Assembly: GCA_910574965.1 (NCBI GenBank)
Contig: CAJTDB010000008.1
Location: forward strand, 1 to 64,000
Direction of reading: 5' to 3'
Source of the DNA: Lachnospiraceae bacterium
Lineage (GTDB): Bacteria; Bacillota; Clostridia; Lachnospirales; Lachnospiraceae
Length of the DNA: 64,000 nt
Shown here piece after piece: positions 17,697 to 27,370 of this stretch (positions are counted from its first letter, which is position 1; the number at the start of each line of letters is the position of its first letter). Under the pieces are notes generated by a model. That model saw nothing but the letters and a program-made list of their open reading frames with translations, was not told the DNA's origin and did not search any database. Both the position numbers and the translations under genes were made by a program.

Positions 17697-18611
17697 TTAC
17701 AGAATATCCATCTTCTGATAGACCCTCATCCGCTCTGCAACTGCAGCGGCATCCGGCATGGTCTGAACAAAGTCATAATCGGACCAAATACGTCCGATCT
17801 CTTCCTGCACCTTTGGAATGCTGCGAAGCTCCTCTTCATAGGTACGCAAAAAATGATCGATCAGCACAGTATTTGCAATAAAATCGGTTTCGGCAGGTTC
17901 TGCCTCCTCCAGAGGCCCTCCGTTGCAGAACGCATAAATACATTTGTCCATAAAAATATGCATACACGAAAATGTGGAGTTTCCGTTCAGATCAAATACC
18001 TGCAGCATCTTTCCGCCGCTTACAGGAATCTGATTGGAAGTATCTGCAAATGCCTCGGAATCACCGAAATCATAAAAACGTGTAATAAAATCCTGCAGAT
18101 ATTCCTGTTCTTCTTCGTTCAGGGGCCGGCCAAGTCCCTGGCAGAAAAGATGAAGCACTTTCTTCAGTTCTCCGAGAATCTCACAGTCCGGACATTCAGA
18201 AAGCTTTTCAAACACCCCCTGAAAGCGGGCAAGACTTAAAAGTCCCCAGATATAGTTCTGGGTATTGCTCAGTTCCTCTGAACGCTCTGTCACCTGCTCC
18301 AGCAGCTCGTTGTAAAGCAGATCTTCTTCTTCGAGTGCACCGATCTGCTCATCGCAGTCTTCCATGAGCACTTCCGACTCATCGAATGTCTGTTCGAAAT
18401 TGCTGTACAGGGTAGACGCACGATCCAGATACAGCCTGGCCCGTTCCAGATCTCCTTTTCTCTGATATTCCTTCCCGCGCCGGTAGCAGCTCTCTGCGGT
18501 CTCTGTAAGCTTCGCTTTCTCTTCCCAGGAAGCGGACTGCTCCTTCAGACGCTCCCCTTCCCGGTCGTTTTCAGATTTTCCACCAAATAAATTTTTCAAG
18601 AATCCTGACAT
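17697..18611 (-). CDS. Unknown protein with TPR-like N-terminal region
   Basis: A 304-residue soluble protein that I do not recognise. It starts MSGFLKNLFGGKS, a pattern seen in small cytosolic proteins with an amphipathic N-terminus. Residues about 35-110 contain acidic alternating helices including a single TPR-like unit (CYRRGKEYQRKGDLERARLYLDRA). The remainder is mixed and acidic. There is no signal peptide or membrane segment. AGGAGG precedes the ATG and one base separates it from tsaE. It lies directly after a palindromic-element cluster. Confidence 0.75.
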   Translation of the reverse strand: MSGFLKNLFGGKSENDREGERLKEQSASWEEKAKLTETAESCYRRGKEYQRKGDLERARLYLDRASTLYSNFEQTFDESEVLMEDCDEQIGALEEEDLLYNELLEQVTERSEELSNTQNYIWGLLSLARFQGVFEKLSECPDCEILGELKKVLHLFCQGLGRPLNEEEQEYLQDFITRFYDFGDSEAFADTSNQIPVSGGKMLQVFDLNGNSTFSCMHIFMDKCIYAFCNGGPLEEAEPAETDFIANTVLIDHFLRTYEEELRSIPKVQEEIGRIWSDYDFVQTMPDAAAVAERMRVYQKMDIL

Positions 18612-18630
18612 GATTTGTTCCTCCTATTAT

Positions 18631-18866
18631 AGTTCCGCATCCGCGTGTGCAATGCCCCTTATCTGGAAGCATATTCCTCCATTTCCATTCCGGAATATCC
18701 TTCCGGGCATTTCACCCGCAGATGCTGTTTCTAGTTCCGCATCCGCGGGTGCAATACCCCTTACCTGGAAGCATATTCCTCCATTTCCATTCCGGAATAT
18801 CCTTCCGGGCATTTCACCCGCAGATGCTGTTTCTGGTTCCGCATCTGCAAACGCAGTGCCCTTCTA
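18631..18866 (-). repeat. Palindromic element, locus 2: two full copies and one partial
   Basis: Copies start at 18631 and 18733 (period 102), with a truncated third at 18835 that runs into the tex stop codon. The outer stem here is GCATCCGCGGGTG paired with CACCCGCAGATGC. The inner stem GGAAGCATATTCC/GGAATATCCTTCC is shared with loci 3 and 4. Copy 1 carries changes (CGCGTGTG) that weaken the outer stem. In transcript sense the element ends in GGAACTATAATAGGAGG, so the ribosome site of the next gene is adjacent. Confidence 0.9.
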
Positions 18867-21005
18867 CCTTTTCATCGTCAGCGCGATCCGCTTTTTTGCC
18901 TCGTCTACGCTGAGGACTTTCACTTCTACGATATCACCCACTTTTACTACTTCCAGCGGGTGTTTGATATAGCGGTCCGACATCTGGGAAATATGGACCA
19001 GACCGTCCTGATGGACACCAATGTCCACAAAGGCGCCAAAATCGATGATGTTCCGCACCGTCCCTTTCAGCACCATACCCGGCGTCAGATCTTTCATCTC
19101 CATCACATCACTTCTTAAAACCGGACGGGGCATCTCATCTCTTGGATCTCTGGCTGGTTTTTCCAGCTCCGCAACCATATCCTTAAGCGTCAGCTCTCCT
19201 ACCCCCAGCTCGTTTGCTGTCTCCTTCGGCTTTTGGACCTTTTTTGAGATTCCTTTCAGGCCGCCGTTTGCGATATCCTCTGCAGAAAAGCCAAGAGAAG
19301 TCAAAAGCTTTGTAGCCGCCTCGTAGCTCTCCGGATGCACGCTTGTTGCATCCAGTGGATTCGTCCCGCCTGTAATGCGCAGAAAGCCTGCACACTGTTC
19401 ATAAGCCTTCGGCCCCAGCTTCGGCACCTTTAAAAGCTGTCGGCGGTCCGCAAACCGGCCGTTCTGCTCCCGGTAAGCTACAATATTTTTGGCCAGCGTC
19501 TTCGTAATGCCGGAAATGTACTCCAAAAGAGGCGCCGATGCGGTATTCAAGTCCACACCTACTCTGTTCACGGAGTCTTCCACGACGCCCCCAAGCGCTT
19601 CGCTTAAGCGCTTCTGGTTCATATCGTGCTGATACTGCCCTACGCCGATGGCCTTGGGATCGATCTTGACCAGCTCTGCCAGCGGATCCTGCAGTCTTCT
19701 GGCAATGGACGCAGCACTTCTCTGGCCTACATCAAAATTCGGAAATTCCTCCGTGGCCAGCTTACTGGCAGAATACACCGAGGCTCCCGCTTCGCTGACG
19801 ATCACATACTGTACTTTCTGAGGAATCTCCCGAAGAAGCTCCGCAATGATCTGCTCCGATTCCCTGGAAGCCGTACCGTTGCCAAGAGAAATTAAAGTAA
19901 TGTTGTATTTTTCAATGAGTTTTTTCAAAACCGCCTTTGCTTCTTTTACCTTCTTCTGGGGAGCAGTAGGATAGATAACTACCGTATCCAGCACTTTCCC
20001 CGTAGGATCTACCACCGCCAGTTTGCACCCGGTACGAAAGGCCGGATCCCAGCCAAGAACTGTCTGTCCGGCAATGGGCGGCTGCATCAGAAGCTGTTCC
20101 AGATTCTTTCCGAAGACCTGAATGGCCCCTTCCTCCGCCTGCTCCGTCAAGAGGTTCCGGATCTCCCGCTCGATGGCCGGCGCAATCAGACGGGCATAGC
20201 TGTCCGCTATCGTTTCTTTTAACGCATCTGTTGTATGAGGATTGTCCCTTTTTATCACCTGCTTTTCCAGATAGCGCAGAATCTTCTCCTGGGGTGCCTC
20301 AATCTTTACCGTCAGAATCTTCTCTGCCTCCCCGCGGTTCAGAGCCAGCGTACGATGCCCCATCATTTTATGGATTTCCTGGTCGAAATGATAGTAAGTC
20401 TCATATACAGACTCCTGTGTCTCGTCCTTCGCTTCGGAAGTAATCCGCCCTTCCTTTATGGTAATTTCTCGAATATATGTTCGATAATCTGCATCGTCGG
20501 ATATATTTTCTGCCAGGATATCCCTTGCTCCTGCCAGGGCCTCCTCCACAGTCAATACACCCTTTTCTTCTGACAGATAAGCCGCCGCCTCTTCCTCCAG
20601 CGGTTTCTTCGTCATCTGCAGAAGAATTACATTTGCCAGACCTTCCAGCCCCTTCTCCTTTGCCATAGTAGCACGGGTTCTGCGCTTGGGCCGGTAGGGC
20701 CGGTACAGGTCATCCACCTCCACCTGGGTCTGCGCCGCCTCAATCTGCGCCCGAAGCTCTTCGGTCAGCTTTCCCTGTTCCTCGATGCTGGCAAGCACCT
20801 GTGCTTTTTTATCCTCCAGGTTGCGCAGATACGTCAGACGCTCATCCAGCTTCCGAAGCTGCTCGTCGTTCAGGGCGCCTGTGACTTCCTTGCGATAGCG
20901 GGAAATAAAGGGAATCGTATTTCCCTCATCGATCAGGCCCACGGCAGCTTCTACCTGCCACTTTTTCACCTCTAGTTCTTCCGTCAGTTTCTGTAAAATA
21001 TCCAT
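18864..21005 (-). CDS. tex: Tex-family S1 RNA-binding protein
   Basis: A 713-residue Tex protein: N-terminal Tex domain, YqgF/RuvX-like region (VLGWDPAFRTGCKLAVVD), helix-hairpin-helix segment (LLEYISGITKTLAKNIV) and a C-terminal S1 domain (LTPGMVLKGTVRNIIDFGAFVDIG). Tex binds nucleic acid and influences transcription and stress tolerance. ATG at 21005 follows AGGAG; the upstream open frame is discarded. Its stop codon lies within the third, partial palindromic element. Confidence 0.93.
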   Translation of the reverse strand: MDILQKLTEELEVKKWQVEAAVGLIDEGNTIPFISRYRKEVTGALNDEQLRKLDERLTYLRNLEDKKAQVLASIEEQGKLTEELRAQIEAAQTQVEVDDLYRPYRPKRRTRATMAKEKGLEGLANVILLQMTKKPLEEEAAAYLSEEKGVLTVEEALAGARDILAENISDDADYRTYIREITIKEGRITSEAKDETQESVYETYYHFDQEIHKMMGHRTLALNRGEAEKILTVKIEAPQEKILRYLEKQVIKRDNPHTTDALKETIADSYARLIAPAIEREIRNLLTEQAEEGAIQVFGKNLEQLLMQPPIAGQTVLGWDPAFRTGCKLAVVDPTGKVLDTVVIYPTAPQKKVKEAKAVLKKLIEKYNITLISLGNGTASRESEQIIAELLREIPQKVQYVIVSEAGASVYSASKLATEEFPNFDVGQRSAASIARRLQDPLAELVKIDPKAIGVGQYQHDMNQKRLSEALGGVVEDSVNRVGVDLNTASAPLLEYISGITKTLAKNIVAYREQNGRFADRRQLLKVPKLGPKAYEQCAGFLRITGGTNPLDATSVHPESYEAATKLLTSLGFSAEDIANGGLKGISKKVQKPKETANELGVGELTLKDMVAELEKPARDPRDEMPRPVLRSDVMEMKDLTPGMVLKGTVRNIIDFGAFVDIGVHQDGLVHISQMSDRYIKHPLEVVKVGDIVEVKVLSVDEAKKRIALTMKR

Positions 21006-21160
21006 AGTGCTCCTTTTTCTGTCCGGACCGGCAGACGGTCCGCCTTCCTTCCCATCACAGACCGCAGCCCGACAGCCAACAGCCCTGCAGAAGTGTACGT
21101 TGTACACCATTATATATCAACTTGGAAATCTCTGCAATTCCTTTGTCCGGCAAAAGCCAA

Positions 21161-21195
21161 AAACGGGATGCAGGGAAATAGCTCCCTGACATCCC
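21161..21195 (-). terminator. Intrinsic terminator after thrH
   Basis: On the minus strand, a GGGATGTCAGGGA/TCCCTGCATCCC stem with one bulge closes a six-base loop and is followed by GTTTTTGGCTTTT. It lies just past the thrH stop and ends the secA-to-thrH run. Confidence 0.8.
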
Positions 21196-21216
21196 ACGCT
21201 TTATCTGTCTGTATTT

Positions 21217-21819
21217 TCAGTCCAGCACGCCTTGAATCGCCGCCAGAAACTCCTCAAAAGTTTCCAGAGCCGGCAGGTCCGGATTGTCCTTCTTAATCTG
21301 CTCTGTACTGCGGAACAAAAAGCCCGCCTTTCCGGCCCGAATCATCCCCAGATCGTTGTAGCTGTCACCGGCTGCAATCGTCTGAAAGCCTGCCGACTGC
21401 AGTGCCTTTACCGTGGTCAGCTTGGAATTTTCGATCCGCATCTGATAGCCGGTAATCTCTCCGTCCGGCGCCACTTTCAAACTGTTGCAGAACAGCGCCG
21501 GCCATCCCAGCTTTTTCATCAGAGGCTTTGCAAATTCCGTAAATGTATCACTCAGAATAACTACCTGGGTCAGCGACCGCAGCTCGTCCAAAAACTCCTT
21601 CGCTCCAGGAAGGGGATCAATTCCTGCAATGGTCTCCTGGATCTCCTTCAGTCCCAGATGATGCTGCTTTAAAATCTGAAGCCGATAGTTCATAAGCTTA
21701 TCATAATCCGGCTCATCCCTGGTCGTCTTTCTAAGCTCCGGTATACCGGTTGCTTCCGCAAAAGCAATCCAGATCTCCGGTACCAGTACCCCTTCCAGGT
21801 CCAAACATACGATATCCAT
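21217..21819 (-). CDS. thrH: ThrH-type phosphatase (phosphoserine phosphatase / homoserine phosphotransferase)
   Basis: A 200-residue HAD hydrolase beginning MDIVCLDLEGVLVPEIWIAF, which matches the ThrH family. The nucleophile motif is DLEGV (7-11), and DSYNDLGM is the third HAD motif. ThrH dephosphorylates phosphoserine and in Pseudomonas can pass phosphate to homoserine. The gene follows homoserine dehydrogenase by two bases, so a role in threonine synthesis (replacing ThrB) or in serine synthesis is likely. Confidence 0.88.
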   Translation of the reverse strand: MDIVCLDLEGVLVPEIWIAFAEATGIPELRKTTRDEPDYDKLMNYRLQILKQHHLGLKEIQETIAGIDPLPGAKEFLDELRSLTQVVILSDTFTEFAKPLMKKLGWPALFCNSLKVAPDGEITGYQMRIENSKLTTVKALQSAGFQTIAAGDSYNDLGMIRAGKAGFLFRSTEQIKKDNPDLPALETFEEFLAAIQGVLD

Positions 21820-21821
21820 CC

Positions 21822-23018
21822 TCAGCCCTCCACGCGGATCATGCTGATGATCCCTGCATCTGCTGCCTTGGAAGCGTACTCCTCTTCCGACATTACCGGT
21901 GTAACAAAACCGATCTCTCCTTTGACTCCCGCATCGATTCGCTCTCCGTCCCCAAAGAGCTCTTCCGGCTTTGCATCTGCTTTCATACGTACAAAAAACC
22001 GCCTGGTCATCTGTCCCACAGGCGCAAGCGCAAGCTTTTCCGGCTCCCAGAACAAGGTGATGATCTTGCCCAGATGTCTTGCCGCATCCACCATGTCTCC
22101 TGCCACCGCACTGGCAGTGGGAAGCTTTCCTGCTCCGCTGCCGTAGAACATGGAATTGCCCAGCATATTTCCCTTGACAAATACTGCGTTGTATACATCA
22201 TTGACCACATAGAGCGGGTGCTCCTTCGGAATCAGCACCGGGCTGACCATGGCGCAGTACGTATCTTCCACCTTTTTGCTGATGGCAAGCAGTTTGACGG
22301 ACCTCTTCAGCTTCTTCGCATAGACAAAATCTTCTGTCGTAATCTTTGTGATTCCTTCCGTATAAATATCCCGGAAATCCACCTGATTGCCGCTGGCAAG
22401 GGAAGTAAGGATGGCAATCTTGCGGCAGGCGTCCCAGCCTTCCACATCCGCCTCCGGATGCAGCTCCGCATAGCCTCTGTCCTGTGCCTCTTTCAGAACG
22501 TCTGTATAGTCCAGTCCTTCCCGGTCCATTTTGGTCAGCATATAGTTGGTGGTTCCGTTTAAGATGCCGGAGATCTCCAGAATCACATCCGCCGTCAAAG
22601 AAGAGTTCAGCGGCCGGATAATGGGGATTCCGCCGCCCACACTGGCCTCAAACAGATAGTTTACCTGATGATCCTTGGCGATTTGAATCAGTTCGGCTCC
22701 GTGTTCCGCCACCAGTTCCTTATTGGAAGTGCACACGCTCTTGCCCGCTTCCAAACAGCGTTTTGTAAATTCATACGCCGGATGCAGTCCGCCCATAACT
22801 TCCGCTACAATACGGACCTCCTCGTCTCCTATAATATCTTCAAAATCGTGCGTCAGCACTTCCATAACCGGATCTCCCGGAAATTCCCGCAGATCCAGCA
22901 CATATTTAATGCGAAGCTCCTGCCCCACCTTTTTATCGATACTCTTCTCATTGGTCCTAATCACTTCATAGACACCAGAACCAACCGTACCGTATCCCAT
23001 AATCGCTACTTTTATCAT
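21822..23018 (-). CDS. hom: Homoserine dehydrogenase
   Basis: A 398-residue enzyme reducing aspartate semialdehyde to homoserine. The nucleotide-binding loop GYGTVGSGV is at 8-16. The catalytic region includes 'GILNGTTNYMLTKM' and 'EGWDACRKIAILTSLA'. The C-terminal part after about residue 320 is shorter than the full regulatory ACT domain found in longer family members. The separate ACT protein encoded just upstream may supply part of this control; that is inference. Confidence 0.93.
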   Translation of the reverse strand: MIKVAIMGYGTVGSGVYEVIRTNEKSIDKKVGQELRIKYVLDLREFPGDPVMEVLTHDFEDIIGDEEVRIVAEVMGGLHPAYEFTKRCLEAGKSVCTSNKELVAEHGAELIQIAKDHQVNYLFEASVGGGIPIIRPLNSSLTADVILEISGILNGTTNYMLTKMDREGLDYTDVLKEAQDRGYAELHPEADVEGWDACRKIAILTSLASGNQVDFRDIYTEGITKITTEDFVYAKKLKRSVKLLAISKKVEDTYCAMVSPVLIPKEHPLYVVNDVYNAVFVKGNMLGNSMFYGSGAGKLPTASAVAGDMVDAARHLGKIITLFWEPEKLALAPVGQMTRRFFVRMKADAKPEELFGDGERIDAGVKGEIGFVTPVMSEEEYASKAADAGIISMIRVEG

Positions 23019-23024
23019 TCGGTA

Positions 23025-23468
23025 TTACTCCCTGCCTAATATTTTCAGATAATGTACGCCTTTCTGCTCCTCGATCCTTCCGATCATCGCAGAGACGTCT
23101 CCGGTTGTCGGTAACACTTCGATGCTCAGCGTCAAAGATGCCACGCCGCTGATAGGTATGCTTTGGTGGATGGTCAGAATATTGGCTCCATACTCTGCCA
23201 CAATATTCAGCACTACGGACAAAAGTCCCGGTTCATCCTCCATCTGCAGAACAAAGGTGACGGTCTTCCCCTTGGCCTCATCGTGAAAGGGGAAGATATC
23301 ATCCTGATATTTGTAATAAGAGCTCCTGCTGATGCCCACCTGGTCCACCGCATCCTGTATGGACGGGGCCTTTTCCGATTCGAGAAGCCGCTTGGCTTCC
23401 ACGACCTTTAAGAGTACTTCCGGCACCGCTTTTTCTCTGAGCACATAATATTTGCTCTTTTCCGTCAT
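23025..23468 (-). CDS. ACT-domain protein (UPF0735/PheB-like)
   Basis: A 147-residue protein: an N-terminal helix-turn-helix-like segment (APSIQDAVDQVGISRSSYYKY) and a C-terminal ACT domain (FVLQMEDEPGLLSVVLNIVAEYGANILTI). This layout matches UPF0735. ACT domains bind amino acids, and its position six bases before hom suggests amino-acid sensing for the aspartate pathway. The gene was historically called pheB, but there is no evidence for a catalytic role. Confidence 0.88.
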   Translation of the reverse strand: MTEKSKYYVLREKAVPEVLLKVVEAKRLLESEKAPSIQDAVDQVGISRSSYYKYQDDIFPFHDEAKGKTVTFVLQMEDEPGLLSVVLNIVAEYGANILTIHQSIPISGVASLTLSIEVLPTTGDVSAMIGRIEEQKGVHYLKILGRE

Positions 23469-23471
23469 CTT

Positions 23472-24588
23472 TTATTCCTCCGGGGTCCGGTTAATCCACT
23501 TCAGATATGCATTGATAAGCGGATCAATCTTCCCGTCCATCACGCCATCCACGTTGCTGACTTCCGCACCTGTCCGGTGGTCCTTCACCATCGTGTAAGG
23601 CTGCATGACATAAGAACGAATCTGGTTTCCCCATGCAATATCGCTGACCTCTCCACGGATACCGGACAGCTTTTCCGCCTGCTTCTGCTGCTCTAAAAGA
23701 TACAGCTTGGCTTTCAGCATCTGCATGGCCTTGTCTTTATTCTGAAACTGAGAACGCTCATTCTGACATTGTACTACTATTCCCGTAGGAATATGGGTAA
23801 TTCGGATGGCAGACGATGTTTTATTGATATGCTGACCGCCTGCTCCGCTGGAACGGTACGTATCAATCCGCAGATCTTCGGGATTGATCTCAATATCAAT
23901 GTCATCCTCGATATCCGGCATCACATCCAGAGAGACAAAGGACGTCTGTCTTTTGCCCTGGGCATTAAAAGGAGAGATCCGGACCAGACGATGAACGCCC
24001 TTTTCCGACTTCAGATAGCCGTAGGCATTTTCCCCGTTGACCTGGAAGGTCACAGACTTGATGCCGGCCTCGTCTCCGTCCAGATAGTCCAGCACTTCCA
24101 CGGAAAAACCCTTGCGCTCTGCCCATCTCGTGTACATCCGGTATAACATGCCCGCCCAATCGCAGCTCTCCGTTCCTCCGGCTCCTGCATTGAGCTTTAA
24201 GATGGCGTTGTTGCTGTCGTATTCTCCGGACAGAAGAGTCTTGATTCTGAGGGTCTCCAGCCGTTCTGCAAAGTCATCCAGCTCCTCCTGGATCTCCGGA
24301 ATCAGGGATGCATCATTTTCCTCATATCCCATCTCCAGCAGGGTTTCGATATCCTCATACTGTCCCTGCAGACTTTCAAAGCCCTCTTTTTCTTCCTTAA
24401 GGCTGTTCAATTCCCGCATCCCCGCCTGGGAGCGTTCTACATTGTCCCAGTAGCCGGGAGCCTCCATCTCTTTTTCCAATTCTTCAATCCTGAGTGCTTT
24501 TCCAGCCAGGTTAAAGTGAATCCCTCAGTTCTGTCAAGGGCTGTGCATAGCTGTTCAGTGTATATTTAAACTGATCCAATTCTACCAC
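23472..24588 (-). CDS. prfB: Peptide chain release factor 2 (with programmed +1 frameshift)
   Basis: RF2 terminates translation at UGA and UAA. The main frame shows RISPFNAQGKRQ with the SPF codon-recognition tripeptide and SSGAGGQHINKTS with the catalytic GGQ. The full protein needs a +1 shift: a 25-codon first frame starts at GTG 24588 (AAGAAGG upstream) and ends CTT TAA at 24516-24511. Reading then continues in +1 from AAC at 24512, giving 371 residues. The N-terminal VELDQFKYTLNSYAQPLTEL matches the normal RF2 start. The stop in the shift site is TAA rather than TGA. Confidence 0.9.
24510..24525 (-). other. prfB: Programmed +1 frameshift site of prfB
   Basis: On the minus strand the sequence reads GGGATTCACTTTAAC. 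CTT (codon 25, 24514-24516) is followed by TAA (24511-24513). A slip of the tRNA from CUU to UUU continues with AAC. A Shine-Dalgarno-like GAGGG lies just upstream as in other RF2 sites. In most bacteria the stop here is UGA; UAA could also be read by RF1. Confidence 0.8.
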
Positions 24589-24659
24589 AACGACACCTTC
24601 TTTCTTTTTATATTTTTGATCTATGACCGAAAGGGGTGCTCCACACATCCCGGATCATA

Positions 24660-27224
24660 CTATTTTCTGCCGCAGCATTGTTTATATTTCAGACCGCTGC
24701 CGCAAGGACATTTATCATTGGGGTAGACCTTCTGCGCCGCTCTCTGGATTGGTTTCTTCGCCAGAGAATCGTCCTTGTTGGTCCCGGTCACTTTCGCAAC
24801 CTCCTCCCGCTCTGCTTTCTCTTCCACACGGATGTGCATCAGGATGCGGACCGTATCCTCCTGAATGCTGTTCGTCATGGCCTCGAACATTTCATAACCG
24901 CTCATTTTGTATTCCACCAGCGGATCCCTGTGCCCGTAAGCCTGCAGTCCGATGCCCTGCCGGAGCTGGTCCATATCATCAATATGATTCATCCACTTGC
25001 GGTCAATGGTTTTTAGCAAGAACACACGTTCGAGTTCCCGGATCAGCTCCGGATTGGGAAATTCCGCTTCTTTTGCCTCATAAAGCCTGGTGGCTTCCTG
25101 TTTGAGTCCATGCTTCATCTCCGCCTTGTTCCTGCAGCCGAGACGCTCCACCGTAACCGGCTCTATGGGAATCACCGGCAGAAGACTCTCATTCAATCCG
25201 GTCAGATCCCACTCTTCCGGCTCCTGATCGTCCCCGATAAAGGTATCGATCGTATTTTCCACAATATCCGAGATCATCTTGTAGATGGAATCCCGCATAC
25301 TTTCTCCGTCCAATACCCGGCGGCGCTCCGTATAAATTACTTCCCTCTGCTCATTCATAACCTGGTCGTACTCCAGCAGGTTTTTGCGGATGCCGAAGTT
25401 GTTGTTCTCGATCTTCATCTGTGCCTTCTCGATGGAATCCGACAGCATCTTGTGCTCGATCTCTTCATCCTCCGGCACTCCAAGGGCATTGAAGATGCCC
25501 ATAAGCCTTTCGGAACCGAACAGACGCATCAGATCGTCCTCCAGGGAGATATAGAAGCGGGACTCTCCTGGATCGCCCTGACGTCCGGAACGCCCTCGAA
25601 GCTGGTTGTCAATACGTCTTGCCTCATGGCGCTCCGTACCGATAATCTTCAGTCCGCCTGCGGCTCTCGCCTCTTCGTCCAACTGAATATCCGTACCGCG
25701 GCCCGCCATATTTGTAGCAATCGTCACTGCTCCATGCTGTCCTGCCAATGCGACGATCTCTGCCTCCCGCTCATGGAACTTGGCGTTCAGCACCTCATGC
25801 TGGATGCCTCTTTTTGTCAGCATCCGGCTGAGTTCTTCCGAAGCTTCGATGGTGATGGTGCCTACCAGTACCGGCTGGCCTTTGGCATGGGACTCCTCGA
25901 TGGCCCTGCACACGGCACGCAGCTTCTCCTCACGGGTCTTATAGACCGCATCCTGCAGGTCTTTTCTCTGGACAGGACGGTTGGTCGGAATCTCGATGAC
26001 ATCCATGCCGTAGATCGCACGAAACTCCTTTTCCTCTGTAAGCGCCGTACCGGTCATGCCGCATTTTTTCGCGTATTTATTGAAAAAGTTCTGGAACGTG
26101 ATATTGGCCAGTGTCTTGCTTTCCCGCTTGACCTTCACGTGCTCTTTCGCCTCAATGGCCTGATGCAGACCGTCCGAATACCGGCGTCCCGGCATGATAC
26201 GTCCGGTAAATTCATCCACAATGAAAATCTGGTCGTCCTTGACCACATAATCCTGGTCCCGGAACATCAGATTGTTCGCCCGAAGCGCCAGTTCCATATT
26301 GTGCTGAAGCTCCAGATTCTCCGGATCTGCCAGGTTCTCGATCTTAAAATACTGCTCTACCTTCTTGATTCCGTCCGCTGTCAGGTGAACAATCTTGTCC
26401 TTCTCATTGACGATAAAATCACCGGTCTCCTCGATCTCCTCTCCCATGATGGCATCCATCTTGGAAAATTCCTTGCTGGCCTCGCCCCTTTTCAGTGTAT
26501 GAGCCACATAGTCGCACAGCTCATAAAGTTTTGTGGATTTGCCGCTCTGGCCGGAGATAATCAGAGGCGTACGGGCTTCGTCGATGAGGATGGAGTCAAT
26601 CTCATCGATGATGGCATAGTGCAGCTCTCTTTGCACCAACTGATTCTTATAGATGACCATATTATCCCGCAGATAATCAAAGCCAAGTTCGTTATTCGTA
26701 ATATAAGTGATGTCGCAGGCATAAGCCGCTCGGCGTTCTTCTTTTGTAGAGCTGTTTAAGACAACACCCACTGTCAGACCCAGAAACTCATGCACCTTTC
26801 CCATCCACTCTGCGTCACGGTTCGCCAGATAATCATTGACCGTAACCACATGAACGCCTTTTCCCTCCAGCGCATTCAGGTACGCCGGAAGAGTGGACAC
26901 CAGCGTCTTTCCTTCACCGGTGCGCATTTCTGCAATACGCCCCTGATGCAGGATCATTCCACCGATTAGCTGAACCCGGTAATGCTCCATGCCCAGCACA
27001 CGCTTTGCCGCCTCCCGGACCGTAGCAAACGCCTCCGGCAGCAGATCGTCCAGCGCAGCGCCCTCTGAAAGTCTCTGTCTGTACTCCTTCGTCTTCTCCC
27101 GCAGTTCCTCATCGCTAAGCGCCTGCATCGCAGGACGTAGCTCCTCGATACGGTCGATGACGGGAACGATCAGCTTTAACTCCCGCTCACTGTGGGTCCC
27201 GAACAGTTTGTCAAATATTTTCAT
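24660..27224 (-). CDS. secA: Preprotein translocase ATPase SecA
   Basis: An 854-residue motor that drives exported proteins through SecYEG. The N-terminal nucleotide-binding domain has MRTGEGKTL (Walker A) and [15 protein letters not shown] (DEAD-like). NBD2 contains [10 protein letters not shown] and '[21 protein letters not shown]'. The C-terminus has the zinc motif [14 protein letters not shown] that binds SecB or ribosomes. Length is normal. It precedes prfB by 71 bp and begins after a promoter embedded in the hpf terminator. Confidence 0.96.
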   Translation of the reverse strand: MKIFDKLFGTHSERELKLIVPVIDRIEELRPAMQALSDEELREKTKEYRQRLSEGAALDDLLPEAFATVREAAKRVLGMEHYRVQLIGGMILHQGRIAEMRTGEGKTLVSTLPAYLNALEGKGVHVVTVNDYLANRDAEWMGKVHEFLGLTVGVVLNSSTKEERRAAYACDITYITNNELGFDYLRDNMVIYKNQLVQRELHYAIIDEIDSILIDEARTPLIISGQSGKSTKLYELCDYVAHTLKRGEASKEFSKMDAIMGEEIEETGDFIVNEKDKIVHLTADGIKKVEQYFKIENLADPENLELQHNMELALRANNLMFRDQDYVVKDDQIFIVDEFTGRIMPGRRYSDGLHQAIEAKEHVKVKRESKTLANITFQNFFNKYAKKCGMTGTALTEEKEFRAIYGMDVIEIPTNRPVQRKDLQDAVYKTREEKLRAVCRAIEESHAKGQPVLVGTITIEASEELSRMLTKRGIQHEVLNAKFHEREAEIVALAGQHGAVTIATNMAGRGTDIQLDEEARAAGGLKIIGTERHEARRIDNQLRGRSGRQGDPGESRFYISLEDDLMRLFGSERLMGIFNALGVPEDEEIEHKMLSDSIEKAQMKIENNNFGIRKNLLEYDQVMNEQREVIYTERRRVLDGESMRDSIYKMISDIVENTIDTFIGDDQEPEEWDLTGLNESLLPVIPIEPVTVERLGCRNKAEMKHGLKQEATRLYEAKEAEFPNPELIRELERVFLLKTIDRKWMNHIDDMDQLRQGIGLQAYGHRDPLVEYKMSGYEMFEAMTNSIQEDTVRILMHIRVEEKAEREEVAKVTGTNKDDSLAKKPIQRAAQKVYPNDKCPCGSGLKYKQCCGRK

Positions 27225-27267
27225 GCTGCTCTCCTATCAAAGTCACCAGTATTTTTCACTGACAACC

Positions 27268-27295
27268 ATTATATCACAAAAATGGGATTTGGCAA
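27268..27295 (-). promoter_or_regulatory. Probable secA promoter
   Basis: On the minus strand, TTGCCA (27290-27295), a 16-base spacer and TATAAT (27268-27273). The -35 box lies inside the hpf terminator stem. The start would fall about 35 bases before the secA ATG. Confidence 0.6.
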
Positions 27296-27309
27296 ATGCC
27301 AAATCCCAT
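27282..27309 (-). terminator. Intrinsic terminator after hpf
   Basis: A perfect 13-bp stem ATGGGATTTGGCA/TGCCAAATCCCAT with a two-base loop, followed on the minus strand by TTTTG. It separates hpf from secA. Confidence 0.8.
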
Positions 27310-27370
27310 CGCGGGTCATTTTCGTTGATATTACGCAGAATCGGACGTTTATCCTCACGCAGATACCGCC

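Noticed and set aside
19021-19326. Plus-strand frames opposite tex and other long genes
   Set aside because: Low-complexity Ser/Pro/Leu translations typical of antisense frames of mid-GC genes.
25110-26759. 549-codon plus-strand open frame opposite secA
   Set aside because: It lies entirely antisense to a well-supported secA and its translation shows no domain features; a shadow frame caused by codon bias.
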